A stretch of 64,000 nt of DNA, taken from contig NZ_WIAY01000001.1 of NCBI RefSeq assembly GCF_009467805.1, positions 62,001 through 126,000 of the forward strand, read 5' to 3'. Positions 1-8,994 of the stretch are shown here, in pieces. The notes below the pieces were generated by a model. It made no database searches. It was not told the origin of the DNA and saw nothing but the letters and a program-made list of their open reading frames with translations. A program made the translations under genes and the position numbers. The first letter of the stretch is position 1, and every line of letters starts with the position of its first letter. This stretch comes from Stenotrophomonas nematodicola. GTDB taxonomy: Bacteria; Pseudomonadota; Gammaproteobacteria; Xanthomonadales; Xanthomonadaceae.

Positions 1-516
1 AACCCAGAGCAGGGCGCCCAGCGACAGATAGGCTGCAAACGGGATTCCCACGCGGCCCTGCCGGGCGCGGCGGATCTGGTCGGCGGCGGGGTGATGCTCT
101 AGGTGCTGCAGGGTGGTATCGCGCAGAAACTGCAGGCGCAGCGGGATCATCGGGCGCACACGGCGAACGGCATAGATGCACAGCGCGTGTCCGCCCGCGC
201 ACAGGCTGGCGATGATCCAGACCGGCAGCAGCGCGGTCCAGCCGAGCAGGAGGCCGAGCACCGCGAAGTATTTGACGTCGCCGGCGCCCATCCAGCCGAT
301 GGCGTAGAACGGCAACAGCGCGACCAGACCTGCCACAGCGCCCAGTACATGGGCAGTGGGCGCGCCGGTCCGCGTGACCGCCCACTGCACGCACAGCCAG
401 GCCACCGCGGCGGCCGCAGCGAGCAGCAGGGCGCGGTTGGAGACGCGCCGGGCGTACAGGTCGCTGATGGCGACCTGTACGCCGAGCAGCAGCGCCAGTA
501 GGGGAAGAAACGACAT
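1..516 (-). CDS. cpaA: Prepilin peptidase, CpaA/TadV type (partial, 3' end outside window)
   Basis: Inner-membrane aspartic protease (A24 family) that cleaves the leader of Flp prepilins in Tad pilus assembly. The frame reads from ATG at 516 to the window edge without a stop, giving about 172 residues. Both catalytic aspartates are visible: one in the N-terminal segment VAISDLYARRVSN and the second in the GxGD motif (GAGDVKYFAVLG). Hydrophobic segments lie between and around them. The short length, without an N-methyltransferase domain, fits CpaA/TadV rather than PilD. It lies downstream of the Flp pilin on the same strand, so it probably processes that pilin. The C-terminus is unseen. Confidence 0.9.
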   Translation of the reverse strand, partial: MSFLPLLALLLGVQVAISDLYARRVSNRALLLAAAAAVAWLCVQWAVTRTGAPTAHVLGAVAGLVALLPFYAIGWMGAGDVKYFAVLGLLLGWTALLPVWIIASLCAGGHALCIYAVRRVRPMIPLRLQFLRDTTLQHLEHHPAADQIRRARQGRVGIPFAAYLSLGALLWV

Positions 517-620
517 GGGCACAATCCCCCTGTGCGGTATCAACATGGACCGCGGGCCAGACGCCACCGTTGCCGCCGGGAAAACGGCAGTCAGGGCAGA
601 CCGACGCGCGCTGTTACCGG

Positions 621-800
621 TCAGGCCGCAGCGGAATCGACCAGTGCGGTCAGGCGGGTGAACAGATTGGTGAAGAAGGCGGTGATCTGGGCGCGGCCGG
701 TAACAACGAGTACGCCGGCGATGACCGCGGCGAGCAGGCCGTATTCCAGTGCGGTGACGCCGTCTTCCTCGACCAGGAACTTGCGGATGGATGCGTTCAT
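621..800 (-). CDS. flp: Flp/Fap-type major pilin
   Basis: A 59-residue type IVb pilin, the structural subunit of a Tad/Flp pilus. It has a short basic leader (MNASIRKFLVEEDG), then VTALEYGLLAAVIAGVLVV, a hydrophobic helix that begins with the Glu-Tyr pair typical of Flp pilins, and a short C-terminal part. Cleavage is expected before the hydrophobic helix. I chose ATG at 800 because GGAGA at 809-813 sits 8 bases upstream; a second ATG at 815 would overlap this ribosome binding site. The prepilin peptidase follows about 100 bases downstream. Confidence 0.93.
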   Translation of the reverse strand: MNASIRKFLVEEDGVTALEYGLLAAVIAGVLVVTGRAQITAFFTNLFTRLTALVDSAAA

Positions 801-1426
801 GACGGTTATCTCCATTTACCTATCAGGGCCCGGATGGGCAGCAGCTGCCTTGCGATGTAGAAGGTCGTTCCGACTCCGCGGAGGGCCTTCCGCTGGCCTG
901 CGCACGTCCTGGCGCAGGGGAGCGACCCATGCGGGTCGCCGATGCCGGCCGGACTATCCCGGCTGCAACCGTGCCTGGCGGAACGCAAGCGCCTGCAAGG
1001 CGCAGCCCGGATGCCGCAGCCGCTGCTGGCTGCCGGCGGAAGCAACGACTACGGTTGCCTGCCTGTCCATGACGTTCCCCCGTGATGCGATGGCGCCGCG
1101 CGTGGCGTCATCGAAATTCAACGAAATGCTCGGCGAATGCGAAGGGCTGTGATGCACAAAATCGGCACGGATAATCCGAACTTTAGCCCCGCGTTGCCGG
1201 TGACTGAACCGTTCTGCGTTGGCTCCCATTTAATATCCGGAAGGTGAATGAATTGTCGAGATAATGTGATGGCCGGGTGAAAGCGACGTAATTCGCGGAA
1301 TTTCCGGCCATCGATTTTGTCTTCGTGTGTGGGGATTGATGCATACTCGTCGAAAATGCGCAGCAGCATTTTGCAGTATGCGAGGAGCGCGGGCAGTTCT
1401 TGGAGACGGGAAACCGGTGATGCGCG
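801..1426. other. Long non-coding gap between flp and the AraC-type gene, with several perfect hairpins
   Basis: No convincing gene. Three inverted repeats stand out. At 897-918 a 7-bp stem (cctgcgc/gcgcagg) has an 8-base loop. At 922-939 a 7-bp stem (gcgaccc/gggtcgc) has a 4-base loop. At 989-1003 a 5-bp stem (gcgcc/ggcgc) has a 5-base loop. They lie upstream of flp and would form part of its 5' leader if transcription starts beyond 1003. The part nearer 1427 is more AT-rich and probably holds the promoter of the plus-strand regulator. I could not match a known riboswitch family. Confidence 0.4.
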
Positions 1427-2446
1427 ATGCACACCGGGCCAACGGGGGGCATCACTGTCATGGTCGATGGTGTAGTGGGCGACATGGGCGACAACCTCAG
1501 GGCGTTCGACCTGGCCACGCTGGGCGGTGTGCTGCGGGTGTGCGACGTCGAGATGGTGCTGCTCGATGGCAATGGTCCCCGCGCCAGCGTCGATGCGGTG
1601 GTGCATGACGAGGCACTGTTCTGCACGCTGGCCTGCGGCTTTCACTTTCGTGGGCGTTTCATGTTGCCGCCCGACTGGTGTCTGCTTGGGTATGTCCACG
1701 ACACCGATGAAGGGGTGAGCTGGTGCCACGGTGTTCCGTTGGCGTCCGGGATGGCGCTGACCGTGTTGCCGGAGGGCATCAGCGAGTTCACGTTCAGTGC
1801 CGGCACGCGCCTGACGTTGCTGCTGGCGCCGATGCAGCGGGTGCAGCGAAAACTGACCCAGCTGAGCCTTCTCAGCACGCCACCGGCAGGCCAGGCATTG
1901 TCGCTGTTCCATCCAGCCGGCGGGGTCGGTGTGCACCGGCTGGTGCAGCAGTACCGGCACCTGGAGGAATCGCTGGGTGGGCAGGGCGTGGCACTGGCCG
2001 ATGACGCAGTGGAAACGCTGCTGCACGCGCATGTGCAGGCGTTGCTGGCCGCCGGCCCGGGCGATCGGCCCACCTGCAGCCGGGCGCGGCGCACGCATTA
2101 TCTGATCGCGCAGCGCGCCGAGCATTTCATGCGTCTCAATCTGCGTCGCTATATCTACATGAATGAAATCTGCGACGCGGCCGGCGTCAGCGAACGCGCA
2201 CTGCGCTATGCATTTGAAGACCTGTTTGGTACCTCGCCGAACCGGTATCTGTCGATGCTGCGTCTTTGCGCGGCGTGCCGTGGCCTGTCGATGGCCGATT
2301 CCAGTCGCAAGTCGGTCAAGGCGATCGCGCTGAGCTGCGGACTGTGGGATCTGTCCCGTTTTGCCGACAATTATCGTCGTGTCTTCGGTGAGCTGCCCCG
2401 CGACACCCTGATGCGGGCCCCGGCGCAGATCGGCAGCCCGGCCTGA
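1427..2446 (+). CDS. AraC-family transcriptional regulator
   Basis: A protein of up to 339 residues. The last 100 or so residues form an AraC-type double helix-turn-helix (RRYIYMNEICDAAGVSERAL, then FEDLFGTSPNRYLSMLRL, ending with IALSCGLWDLSRFADNYRRVFGELP). The N-terminal 220 residues resemble no sensor domain I recognise; they contain a cupin-like stretch around the HDEALFCTLACGFHF segment. The start is uncertain: ATG 1427 has no clear ribosome binding site, while ATG 1460 follows a G-run at 1442-1447. The gene sits just upstream of the adhesin on the same strand, so it may regulate adhesin or pilus genes. That is inference from position only. Confidence 0.82.
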   Translation: MHTGPTGGITVMVDGVVGDMGDNLRAFDLATLGGVLRVCDVEMVLLDGNGPRASVDAVVHDEALFCTLACGFHFRGRFMLPPDWCLLGYVHDTDEGVSWCHGVPLASGMALTVLPEGISEFTFSAGTRLTLLLAPMQRVQRKLTQLSLLSTPPAGQALSLFHPAGGVGVHRLVQQYRHLEESLGGQGVALADDAVETLLHAHVQALLAAGPGDRPTCSRARRTHYLIAQRAEHFMRLNLRRYIYMNEICDAAGVSERALRYAFEDLFGTSPNRYLSMLRLCAACRGLSMADSSRKSVKAIALSCGLWDLSRFADNYRRVFGELPRDTLMRAPAQIGSPA

Positions 2447-2696
2447 GTCATCGGCGGGCCGCCGGCCGCCGTCCCCCGCTCACCCACGCAAGCCGCCGCC
2501 CTGCAAGGGATTCCGGTGGCTTTCTGCCGTATTTGCGCATTCGCCTGCCGGTTTTCCCCGTTGCTTTGCCGGAACCCGCTGTTGGCGTGCCGGAATGAAG
2601 TGCGCGGCGCTCGACGCGGCGACTGTAATGGGTCCCACGTGCCCAGAGGCATGGACGCCGCAGTCCGCATCGATCGTCAAACGGGGGAATACCGTC

Positions 2697-5600
2697 ATGA
2701 ATCGCATCTTTCGTCTGGTCTGGAACCATCAACTGAAGGCCCTGGTGGTCGTCTCGGAAATCGCCACCTCGCGTGGCAGTCTGGCGGCGGGCCCGGTCCG
2801 CGTGCACCTTCGCGTGCCGCTGTCGGCCCTGTCGATCGGCCTGGCGCTTGCGCTGTGCAGCGGCGGCGCATGGGCCGGCGAAAGCCAGACACTCAACGAT
2901 CTCCAGGCACTGGCCGCCAAGTACGCGCCACTGCCGGTCAAGATCGACGCCGAGGCCGCGCTGGCAGCCGTCACGCATACCCGCGACACCTCGCCTGCGC
3001 TCAGCGCCCAGGCCAATGTGAATCTCGCCCTCGGCACCCGCAACGTCGCCGCACCGGATGCTGCCAAGGTGGAGCTGTCCCTGCCCAGGCGCATCGCGCT
3101 GCCTGGCAGCGGCGACACGCTGGCCGGGTTGGGCGTGGATGTACGCGTTGACACGCCGGTGGCGAAGGCCACGCTTGGCGTCGCGCCGACGGTCCCGGTG
3201 CCGCACCAGGGGCTGGGGGTGCAGGTTGATGCCGCCGCGGGCGTGCAGGCGGCAGGCGTAACGGCGGCTCCCCAGGCGCAGGTCGATGTACAGGCCACGG
3301 CCGCCGCAGGCCTGGCACCGCGCGCTGGCGCGGCGGCTGTGACCGCGGCGGTCAACAGCGCTGCCACTGTGAAGGCGTCAACGCCGGTGGCCACTGTCGA
3401 TGCCGACGTCACGGTGGAGGTGGATGCCCTGGCGCAGGCGGACGCCCCCCCTGCGCATGACACGGTGGCCGCCTCGCTGGCCGCCACCGCCGCGGGCGGC
3501 GTCAAGGTGGCTGCACTGGGCCACGGGGTGGATGCGGCCGACCGCAATCCCAAGCTCGTGGACGTCTCGGCCGCCGCGCGACAGACCAGCTCGATGACGC
3601 TTGCCCCGACCGGCCTGCTCGGCGGGGTGGGCGATCTGCTCAACGGTGTGGGCACCACCGTCGGCGGCGTCCTCGATGGTGTCGGTGGCACCGTGGGTGA
3701 CCTGCTGGGCGGCGTGGGCAACACGGTGGGCGGGATTCTCCAGCCGGTGGTGGGCACCGTGCTGCCGGCCCCGACCGCGCTCCCGCCGGGCAGCCCGAAG
3801 GGACCGGCGCCCGCCGACCCCAATGCCGGCCTGGTCATCGGTACCGGCGGGCTGGTCGGTTCGCTGTCGCAGCTGGTGGGGCCGACCGCGCAGGGCCTGC
3901 TCGGTGGCGATGGCTACGTGCGCAACGGCAACCTGGCGGTCAGCAGCGCCAACGTCATGCAGACGTACTCGGTGACCAACGTGCTGGGCATTCCGACGGT
4001 CAATCTGACCCCGGTCGGCACGCTGCTCGACGGACTGGGCACCGCCTCCACCGGCGGTGCCTCGCACCTGACGCTGATCGGCGGTGTCACCTCCGACAGC
4101 TACATTTTCAATATCAACAACGGCAAGCCCAACGGTCTGCTCGGACTCCTGCTGCCGGACGGCTCGCCGGCGTGGTCCAACACCTGCGTCAACCTGCTGG
4201 TGGCGACCGTGGACTGCTGGGCGGTCAACGCGGCGCAGGACTACCAGGTGCTGGTGGGTGATGGCGCCTACGCCAACGGCTCCAAGGAAGTGGTGATCGG
4301 CGCCAACGCACGACATGAGCTGCCGCGCCAGGACGCCAATATTGCTTTCCCCGGGAACGGGGTGAACGACCCGACCGATCCGACCGGCGTACCCACGGCG
4401 GACTACGCCGCCCGCATGGGCCATTCGGTGGTGGTGGGCGACAGTGCCCGCGGCACGGCCAACGGGCAGACCATCCTGGGCGCGGAGGCCACCTCCAGCC
4501 AGGCCAACAGTGTGGCGCTGGGCTATCGCTCGGCCGCCAACCGTGGCGCGCAGGCCAGTTACAGCGCCTACGGGCTGACCACTGCGCAGGTCTCGGCCGG
4601 TGAAGTATCGGTGGGCTTTGCCGGTGGCGAACGGCAGATCACCAACGTGGCCGCCGGCAGCGCGGCCAACGATGCGGTCAACGTGGCCCAGCTGCAGGGC
4701 GCGATCTCGCAGATCGATGCGGTCAGTGCGTTTGCGGTCACCTACGACGACGACGGCGCCGGCAATGCCAACTATCGCCGGATCACGCTGGGCGAGGGTA
4801 CCGGCACCACCACGCTCGGCAACCTGGCCAATGGTGCGGTGGCGGCGGGCAGCACCGAAGCGGTCACGGGCGACCAGCTGTTCGGCACCAACACGGCGAT
4901 CGTGGACTACTTCGGCGGCCTCACCGCCTATGATCCGGCGACGGGTGCATGGACGGCGCCGAGTTTCCAGATCAGCACCATTTCCAGCACCGGGGCGGTC
5001 GCGCAGGGCGTGTATGACAACGCCACCGACGCATTCTCGGCGGTGGACGGTTCGCTGGTGAATCTCAATACGCAGATCACCGATATCCGCAACGGCGCAG
5101 GCAGCCGCTACCTGAAGGTCAATTCCACCGGCATCGACGCCAGCGCCGCCGGTCTGGACAGCATCGCGGTGGGCACGGGCGCCACGGCAACGGCGGCCAA
5201 CGCGATCGCAGTGGGCGCAGGGGCGGTGGCCGACCGCAGCGGTACGGTCTCGGTGGGTGCGGTGGGCAGCGAGCGTCAGGTGGTGAATGTCGCGGCCGGC
5301 ACGCAGGCCACCGATGCGGTGAACCTGGGGCAGTTGCAGGCGTCCGAGCAGGGTGCCCTGCGCTATGACGAGAATCCGGACGGCAGCCTCAACTTCGCCA
5401 GCGCCACGCTCGGCAACGGGACCGGGCCGACCACGCTGCGCAACATCGGCGCCGGTGTGGTGGGTGCCCTCAGCACCGAAGCGATCAATGGCGCCCAGCT
5501 GTTCGCGGCCAACCAGGCCGTGGCCACCCACCTGGGCGGCGGTGCCGCGGTGGATGCCAGCGGGGTGCTCACCGCGCCGAGCTATACGATCAACCAGGTC

Positions 5601-7259
5601 GCCACCAACGGGCAGGTCACCCCGGGCACGTACGACAACGTCGGCAGTGCATTCGATGCGGTCAGCCAGTCGCTGGCCAACGTGGCCGACCAGACCGACA
5701 CCATCGACAAGCTGGCGGTCAAGTACGACGTGGATGCCTCGGGCAATGCCACCAACCAGATCACCCTGACCGGTGACGGCACCGGTGCGGCGGTGGGCCT
5801 GGACAACCTCGCCGACGGCAGCGTGCTGGCCGGCAGCCGCGCGGCGGTGACCGGCAACCAGCTGTTCCAGACCAACAACGCGCTGGTCGGCTACTTCGGC
5901 GGCACCACGAGCTTTGACGGCAACACGGGCATCTGGACTGCGCCGACCTTCCGCATCTCCACGATTTCCACCGACGGCAGCGTGGTCGGCAACGATTACA
6001 GCAACGTCACAACGGCCTTCGCAGCGGTGGATGCGTCGCTGACCACGCTCAACACGCGCATCGACCAGATCCAGCCGGGTGCCGGCAGCCCGTATGTGCA
6101 GGTCAACTCGCTCAAGCGGGGCGCCGCCGCCAGCGGCGCCAACAGCGTGGCGATCGGACCGCTGGCCAGCGCCGGCGGTGCGGGCAGCGTGGCCGTGGGC
6201 GATGGCGCCAGCGCTTCGGCAGACAACAGCATCGCTCTGGGCAGCGGCTCGGTGGCAAGCGTGGGGGCGCAGAGCGGCTATACCGGCGCCTACGGTGCCG
6301 CCGGCGCCAGCAGCTCGGTGGGTGAAGTGGCGGTGGGCAGCAGCGGCGCGGAGCGCAAGGTCACCCACGTGGCCGATGGCTCCGAGCGCTATGACGCGGT
6401 CAACGTCGGCCAGCTGCAGAACGGCGTGAACTACGCCATCGACCAGTCCAAGGCCTACACCGACACGCAGATCACCAACATCAACAATGGCACGTCGGGC
6501 ATGTTCCAGGTCAACAACACCCAAGGGCTGGCACAGCCGTCGGCCACCGGCGCCAATGCCGCCGCCGGCGGTGCCGGGGCCACGGCAGCAGGCAGCAGCG
6601 CTACCGCACTGGGCAACGGGGCCAGCGCGCAGGCGGACAACTCGGTGGCGCTGGGCGCAGGCTCGGTGGCCAACCGGGCCAATACCGTGTCGGTGGGCAG
6701 CGTGGGTGCGGAACGGCAGATTGCCAACGTCGCCGATGGCAGCCAGGCCACCGACGCGGTCAACGTGCGCCAGCTGCAGGCCTCGCAGCAGGGCACGCTG
6801 CGCTACGACACCAACGTCAACGGCACCACCAACCTCAACAGCGTGACCCTGGGCAGCACCGCTACCGGCCCGACCACCGTGCGCAACGTCGCCGCCGGCA
6901 CTGCCGGTACCGATGCGGTCAATGTGGACCAGCTGCGCTCGGGGCTGAGCCAGACGCTCGACTGGTCCAAGGCGTATACCGATCAGCGCATGGATTCGTT
7001 CGACCGCAACCTGCAGAAGACCGACAACCGTGCCTCGGCCGGTGTCGCCTCGGCGATGGCGGTGGCGGCGCTGCCGCAGCCCTACGAGGCCGGTCGCAGC
7101 ATGGCTTCGCTGGCCGCCGGCAGCTTCAACGGCGAATCCGGGGTGGCGGTGGGCATCTCGGGCGTCTCCGAAGGCGGCCGCTGGATCTACAAGTTCAGCG
7201 GGTCGACCAACAGTCGCGGCGACGGCGGTGTCGCCGTGGGCGCCGGCATCCAGTGGTGA
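2697..7259 (+). CDS. Trimeric autotransporter adhesin (YadA/Hia family, type Vc secretion)
   Basis: A 1520-residue surface adhesin. The first 25 residues (MNRIFRLVWNHQLKALVVVS...) are an extended signal peptide region, followed by a hydrophobic signal ending near AWAGES. ATG 2697 has a GGGGGA ribosome binding site and begins exactly at that region. Residues about 50-300 are unusually Ala/Val-rich. About 307-355 is a Gly-Val-rich repeat (LLGGVGDLLNGVG type). Then come YadA head motifs (NSVALG, NSIALGSGSVA), HIM/neck motifs (VVNVAAGTQATDAVNLGQLQ) and stalk segments. The C-terminal 70 residues form the YadA membrane anchor, ending in Trp. The next gene encodes a lipoprotein that may help it assemble. 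Confidence 0.95.
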   Translation: MNRIFRLVWNHQLKALVVVSEIATSRGSLAAGPVRVHLRVPLSALSIGLALALCSGGAWAGESQTLNDLQALAAKYAPLPVKIDAEAALAAVTHTRDTSPALSAQANVNLALGTRNVAAPDAAKVELSLPRRIALPGSGDTLAGLGVDVRVDTPVAKATLGVAPTVPVPHQGLGVQVDAAAGVQAAGVTAAPQAQVDVQATAAAGLAPRAGAAAVTAAVNSAATVKASTPVATVDADVTVEVDALAQADAPPAHDTVAASLAATAAGGVKVAALGHGVDAADRNPKLVDVSAAARQTSSMTLAPTGLLGGVGDLLNGVGTTVGGVLDGVGGTVGDLLGGVGNTVGGILQPVVGTVLPAPTALPPGSPKGPAPADPNAGLVIGTGGLVGSLSQLVGPTAQGLLGGDGYVRNGNLAVSSANVMQTYSVTNVLGIPTVNLTPVGTLLDGLGTASTGGASHLTLIGGVTSDSYIFNINNGKPNGLLGLLLPDGSPAWSNTCVNLLVATVDCWAVNAAQDYQVLVGDGAYANGSKEVVIGANARHELPRQDANIAFPGNGVNDPTDPTGVPTADYAARMGHSVVVGDSARGTANGQTILGAEATSSQANSVALGYRSAANRGAQASYSAYGLTTAQVSAGEVSVGFAGGERQITNVAAGSAANDAVNVAQLQGAISQIDAVSAFAVTYDDDGAGNANYRRITLGEGTGTTTLGNLANGAVAAGSTEAVTGDQLFGTNTAIVDYFGGLTAYDPATGAWTAPSFQISTISSTGAVAQGVYDNATDAFSAVDGSLVNLNTQITDIRNGAGSRYLKVNSTGIDASAAGLDSIAVGTGATATAANAIAVGAGAVADRSGTVSVGAVGSERQVVNVAAGTQATDAVNLGQLQASEQGALRYDENPDGSLNFASATLGNGTGPTTLRNIGAGVVGALSTEAINGAQLFAANQAVATHLGGGAAVDASGVLTAPSYTINQVATNGQVTPGTYDNVGSAFDAVSQSLANVADQTDTIDKLAVKYDVDASGNATNQITLTGDGTGAAVGLDNLADGSVLAGSRAAVTGNQLFQTNNALVGYFGGTTSFDGNTGIWTAPTFRISTISTDGSVVGNDYSNVTTAFAAVDASLTTLNTRIDQIQPGAGSPYVQVNSLKRGAAASGANSVAIGPLASAGGAGSVAVGDGASASADNSIALGSGSVASVGAQSGYTGAYGAAGASSSVGEVAVGSSGAERKVTHVADGSERYDAVNVGQLQNGVNYAIDQSKAYTDTQITNINNGTSGMFQVNNTQGLAQPSATGANAAAGGAGATAAGSSATALGNGASAQADNSVALGAGSVANRANTVSVGSVGAERQIANVADGSQATDAVNVRQLQASQQGTLRYDTNVNGTTNLNSVTLGSTATGPTTVRNVAAGTAGTDAVNVDQLRSGLSQTLDWSKAYTDQRMDSFDRNLQKTDNRASAGVASAMAVAALPQPYEAGRSMASLAAGSFNGESGVAVGISGVSEGGRWIYKFSGSTNSRGDGGVAVGAGIQW
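4807..6115 (+). repeat. Three imperfect passenger repeats inside the adhesin
   Basis: Three related protein units of about 90-110 residues lie at roughly 4807-5130, 5430-5690 and 5789-6115. Each begins with a NLANGxVxAGSxxAVTGxQLF-like neck motif, continues with YFGG...TAPxFxIsTIS, then a YDNxxxAFxAVdxSL segment. Units 1 and 3 are the most alike and both end in GAGSxYxxVNS. Such modules in trimeric autotransporters expand and contract by recombination. Confidence 0.75.
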
Positions 7260-7326
7260 TCGCCGTGGGCGCCGGCACCCGCCGGCGCTCAGCGGCTGGC
7301 TACCTGCACCTATCCAGGGGGATCGC

Positions 7327-8178
7327 ATGTCCACATCATCCACATCCATGTCACCGCTGCTGCGCTCGCTGTCGCTGGGGCTGGCGGTCCTGCTGTTCAG
7401 TGCCTGCGCCAGCCACGGGCGCAAGGCCGACGGTCCGGGCATGCAGGAGGCCGGTAGCGCAGCGCCCGATGCCCCCGCGTTCCCGGACCCGCGAAAGGCC
7501 ACGTTGAAGGAAGGGCTGTTCGTGGACATCGACAGCCTGCGCCTGTTCGCGCGCGGCATGAGCAAGCGTCAGCTCTACAGCCTGCTCGGCACGCCGCATT
7601 TCGGCGAGGGCATGTGGGGGGTGCGCGAATGGAATTACCTGTTCAATTTCCGCAGCACGCCCGGCGGTGACTACTTCACCTGCCAGTTCATGGTCACCTT
7701 CGACAACAAGGGCATCGCCCAGGACAGCCACTGGAAACCGGCTGCCTGCGCGACGGTCCTGCAGCCGCCGGCCCCGCCGCCGCCGGCCCCGGTCGTGATG
7801 CCCGCCGAGCCACTGCGGTTGTCGGCCGATGCGCTGTTCGCTTTCGACAGCGCGGTGCTCACCGCCGAAGGGCGCCGCAGCATCGAGGGCCTGCTGGCGC
7901 AGGTGCGCAGCGCCAGCCAGGTGCAGACCATCCAGGTGCTGGGATACACCGACCGCATCGGCACCGATGCCTACAACCTTGATCTCTCGCAGCGCCGGGC
8001 GCAGGCCGTCCGCGATGCACTGGTGCAGGGGGGCGTGCCGGCGGCGGCGATCATCGCCGAAGGCCGTGGCAAGGCCAACCCGCTGGTGCAGTGCGATTCG
8101 GCAGGACGCAAGGCCCTGATCGCCTGCCTGGCGCCGAACCGCCGTGTGGAACTGTCGGGGATGGCCACACCGCGCTGA
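7327..8178 (+). CDS. Lipoprotein with BamE/SmpA-like and OmpA-like domains
   Basis: A 283-residue outer-membrane lipoprotein. The signal ends in a lipobox (LLFSAC). Residues about 55-140 look like the SmpA/BamE fold (RGMSKRQLYSLLGTPHF, then WNYLFNFR). After a Pro-rich linker (PPAPPPPAP), residues about 160-280 form an OmpA peptidoglycan-binding domain (LFAFDSAVLTAEGR, GYTDRIGTDAYN, LSQRRAQAV, PNRRVEL). ATG 7327 has AGGGGG just upstream. It begins 67 bases after the adhesin stop, so the two probably form an operon. Inference: it anchors or assists folding of the adhesin at the outer membrane. Confidence 0.87.
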   Translation: MSTSSTSMSPLLRSLSLGLAVLLFSACASHGRKADGPGMQEAGSAAPDAPAFPDPRKATLKEGLFVDIDSLRLFARGMSKRQLYSLLGTPHFGEGMWGVREWNYLFNFRSTPGGDYFTCQFMVTFDNKGIAQDSHWKPAACATVLQPPAPPPPAPVVMPAEPLRLSADALFAFDSAVLTAEGRRSIEGLLAQVRSASQVQTIQVLGYTDRIGTDAYNLDLSQRRAQAVRDALVQGGVPAAAIIAEGRGKANPLVQCDSAGRKALIACLAPNRRVELSGMATPR

Positions 8179-8354
8179 TCGCGCTGGCCCAGCGCAGAGA
8201 CACGTTCCGGTCCCCTTCCTTCCGCGTACCGGCCTGCCTGTGCACGCCGTGCGCACCCCCTTGTCCCGGCCCGCCGCTTTCACAGCGAGATGTCTCCCCC
8301 GTCATCGATCTGGGAGCGGCGTGCCGGGCCATTCTTCTCCGCCAAGGCGCGGCG

Positions 8355-8747
8355 TCAGACGCCGCGTTCGCTGGTGATGGTGGCGCCTTCGCGCATCACT
8401 TTCGTGACCGGCGTCTTTTCGACCACCTCCAGCAGCCGCGCCCATTGCGCATCGGTGAGCGGCGCGCTGGCGTGCAGTACCCGGTGCACCACCAGCCGGT
8501 CGGCGGCGTCGCGACGCGAGCTCAGTTCGGCACGGAACTCGCCCAGCTCCCAGCCCTTCTTCTCGGCATACATGCGCAGGGTGATCGCGGTGCAGGCCGA
8601 CAGCGCGGCCAGATACAGGTCGAACGGGGCAAAGCCGGCGCCCTGGCCGCCCAGACTGGCGGGTTCGTCGGCAACCAGTGCATGCGCTCCGCTGTGGATC
8701 TGGTGACGGTAGTTGGGGCCGTCTGAAACGATCTGGACCTGGGCCAT
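8355..8747 (-). CDS. OsmC-family protein, single-cysteine variant
   Basis: A 130-residue protein of the OsmC/Ohr fold, a family of thiol-dependent hydroperoxide reductases. The N-terminal strands, then FAPFDLYLAALSACTAITL with the conserved helix cysteine (Cys52), match the family. The second catalytic cysteine, normally in a CPV motif, is replaced by Thr112 (EKTPVTKV). Peroxidase activity of the usual two-cysteine kind is therefore doubtful. Start ATG 8747 has GGAAGG about 11 bases upstream. It stands alone between the lipoprotein (opposite strand) and the FAD oxidase. Confidence 0.87.
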   Translation of the reverse strand: MAQVQIVSDGPNYRHQIHSGAHALVADEPASLGGQGAGFAPFDLYLAALSACTAITLRMYAEKKGWELGEFRAELSSRRDAADRLVVHRVLHASAPLTDAQWARLLEVVEKTPVTKVMREGATITSERGV

Positions 8748-8994
8748 GATGCGCGACACCTTCCGGTTGGGATGAGGTGCCGAGCATGGCACGTGCCGTT
8801 GCGGGGCAGGCCGGCGTATCTGGAATGCACCGGTGCAGGACTGCTCATTGGAGACCGGCAAGGCCCACCTTCAGCGCGGCAGCGGCGGCATCGCACAAAA
8901 CCCGGGGGCACACTGCAGCGGCGGACGGGAGCGTTGCGAACAAGCGGGCGGCCGGGAACGCTGCAGCGAACGGACCCACCGCGTCCCGCACACG

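Noticed and set aside
830..1080. Cyclic di-GMP riboswitch upstream of flp
   Set aside because: The hairpins drew attention, but the conserved aptamer bases were not found on either strand.
954..1229. Minus-strand ORF of 91 codons in the flp upstream gap
   Set aside because: No ribosome binding site, no motif, and it covers hairpins and probable promoter sequence.
3378..7565. Minus-strand open frame of about 1395 codons opposite the adhesin
   Set aside because: It is the antisense shadow of a repetitive GC-rich gene; its protein is His/Arg/Gly-rich without domains, while the plus strand encodes a complete trimeric autotransporter.
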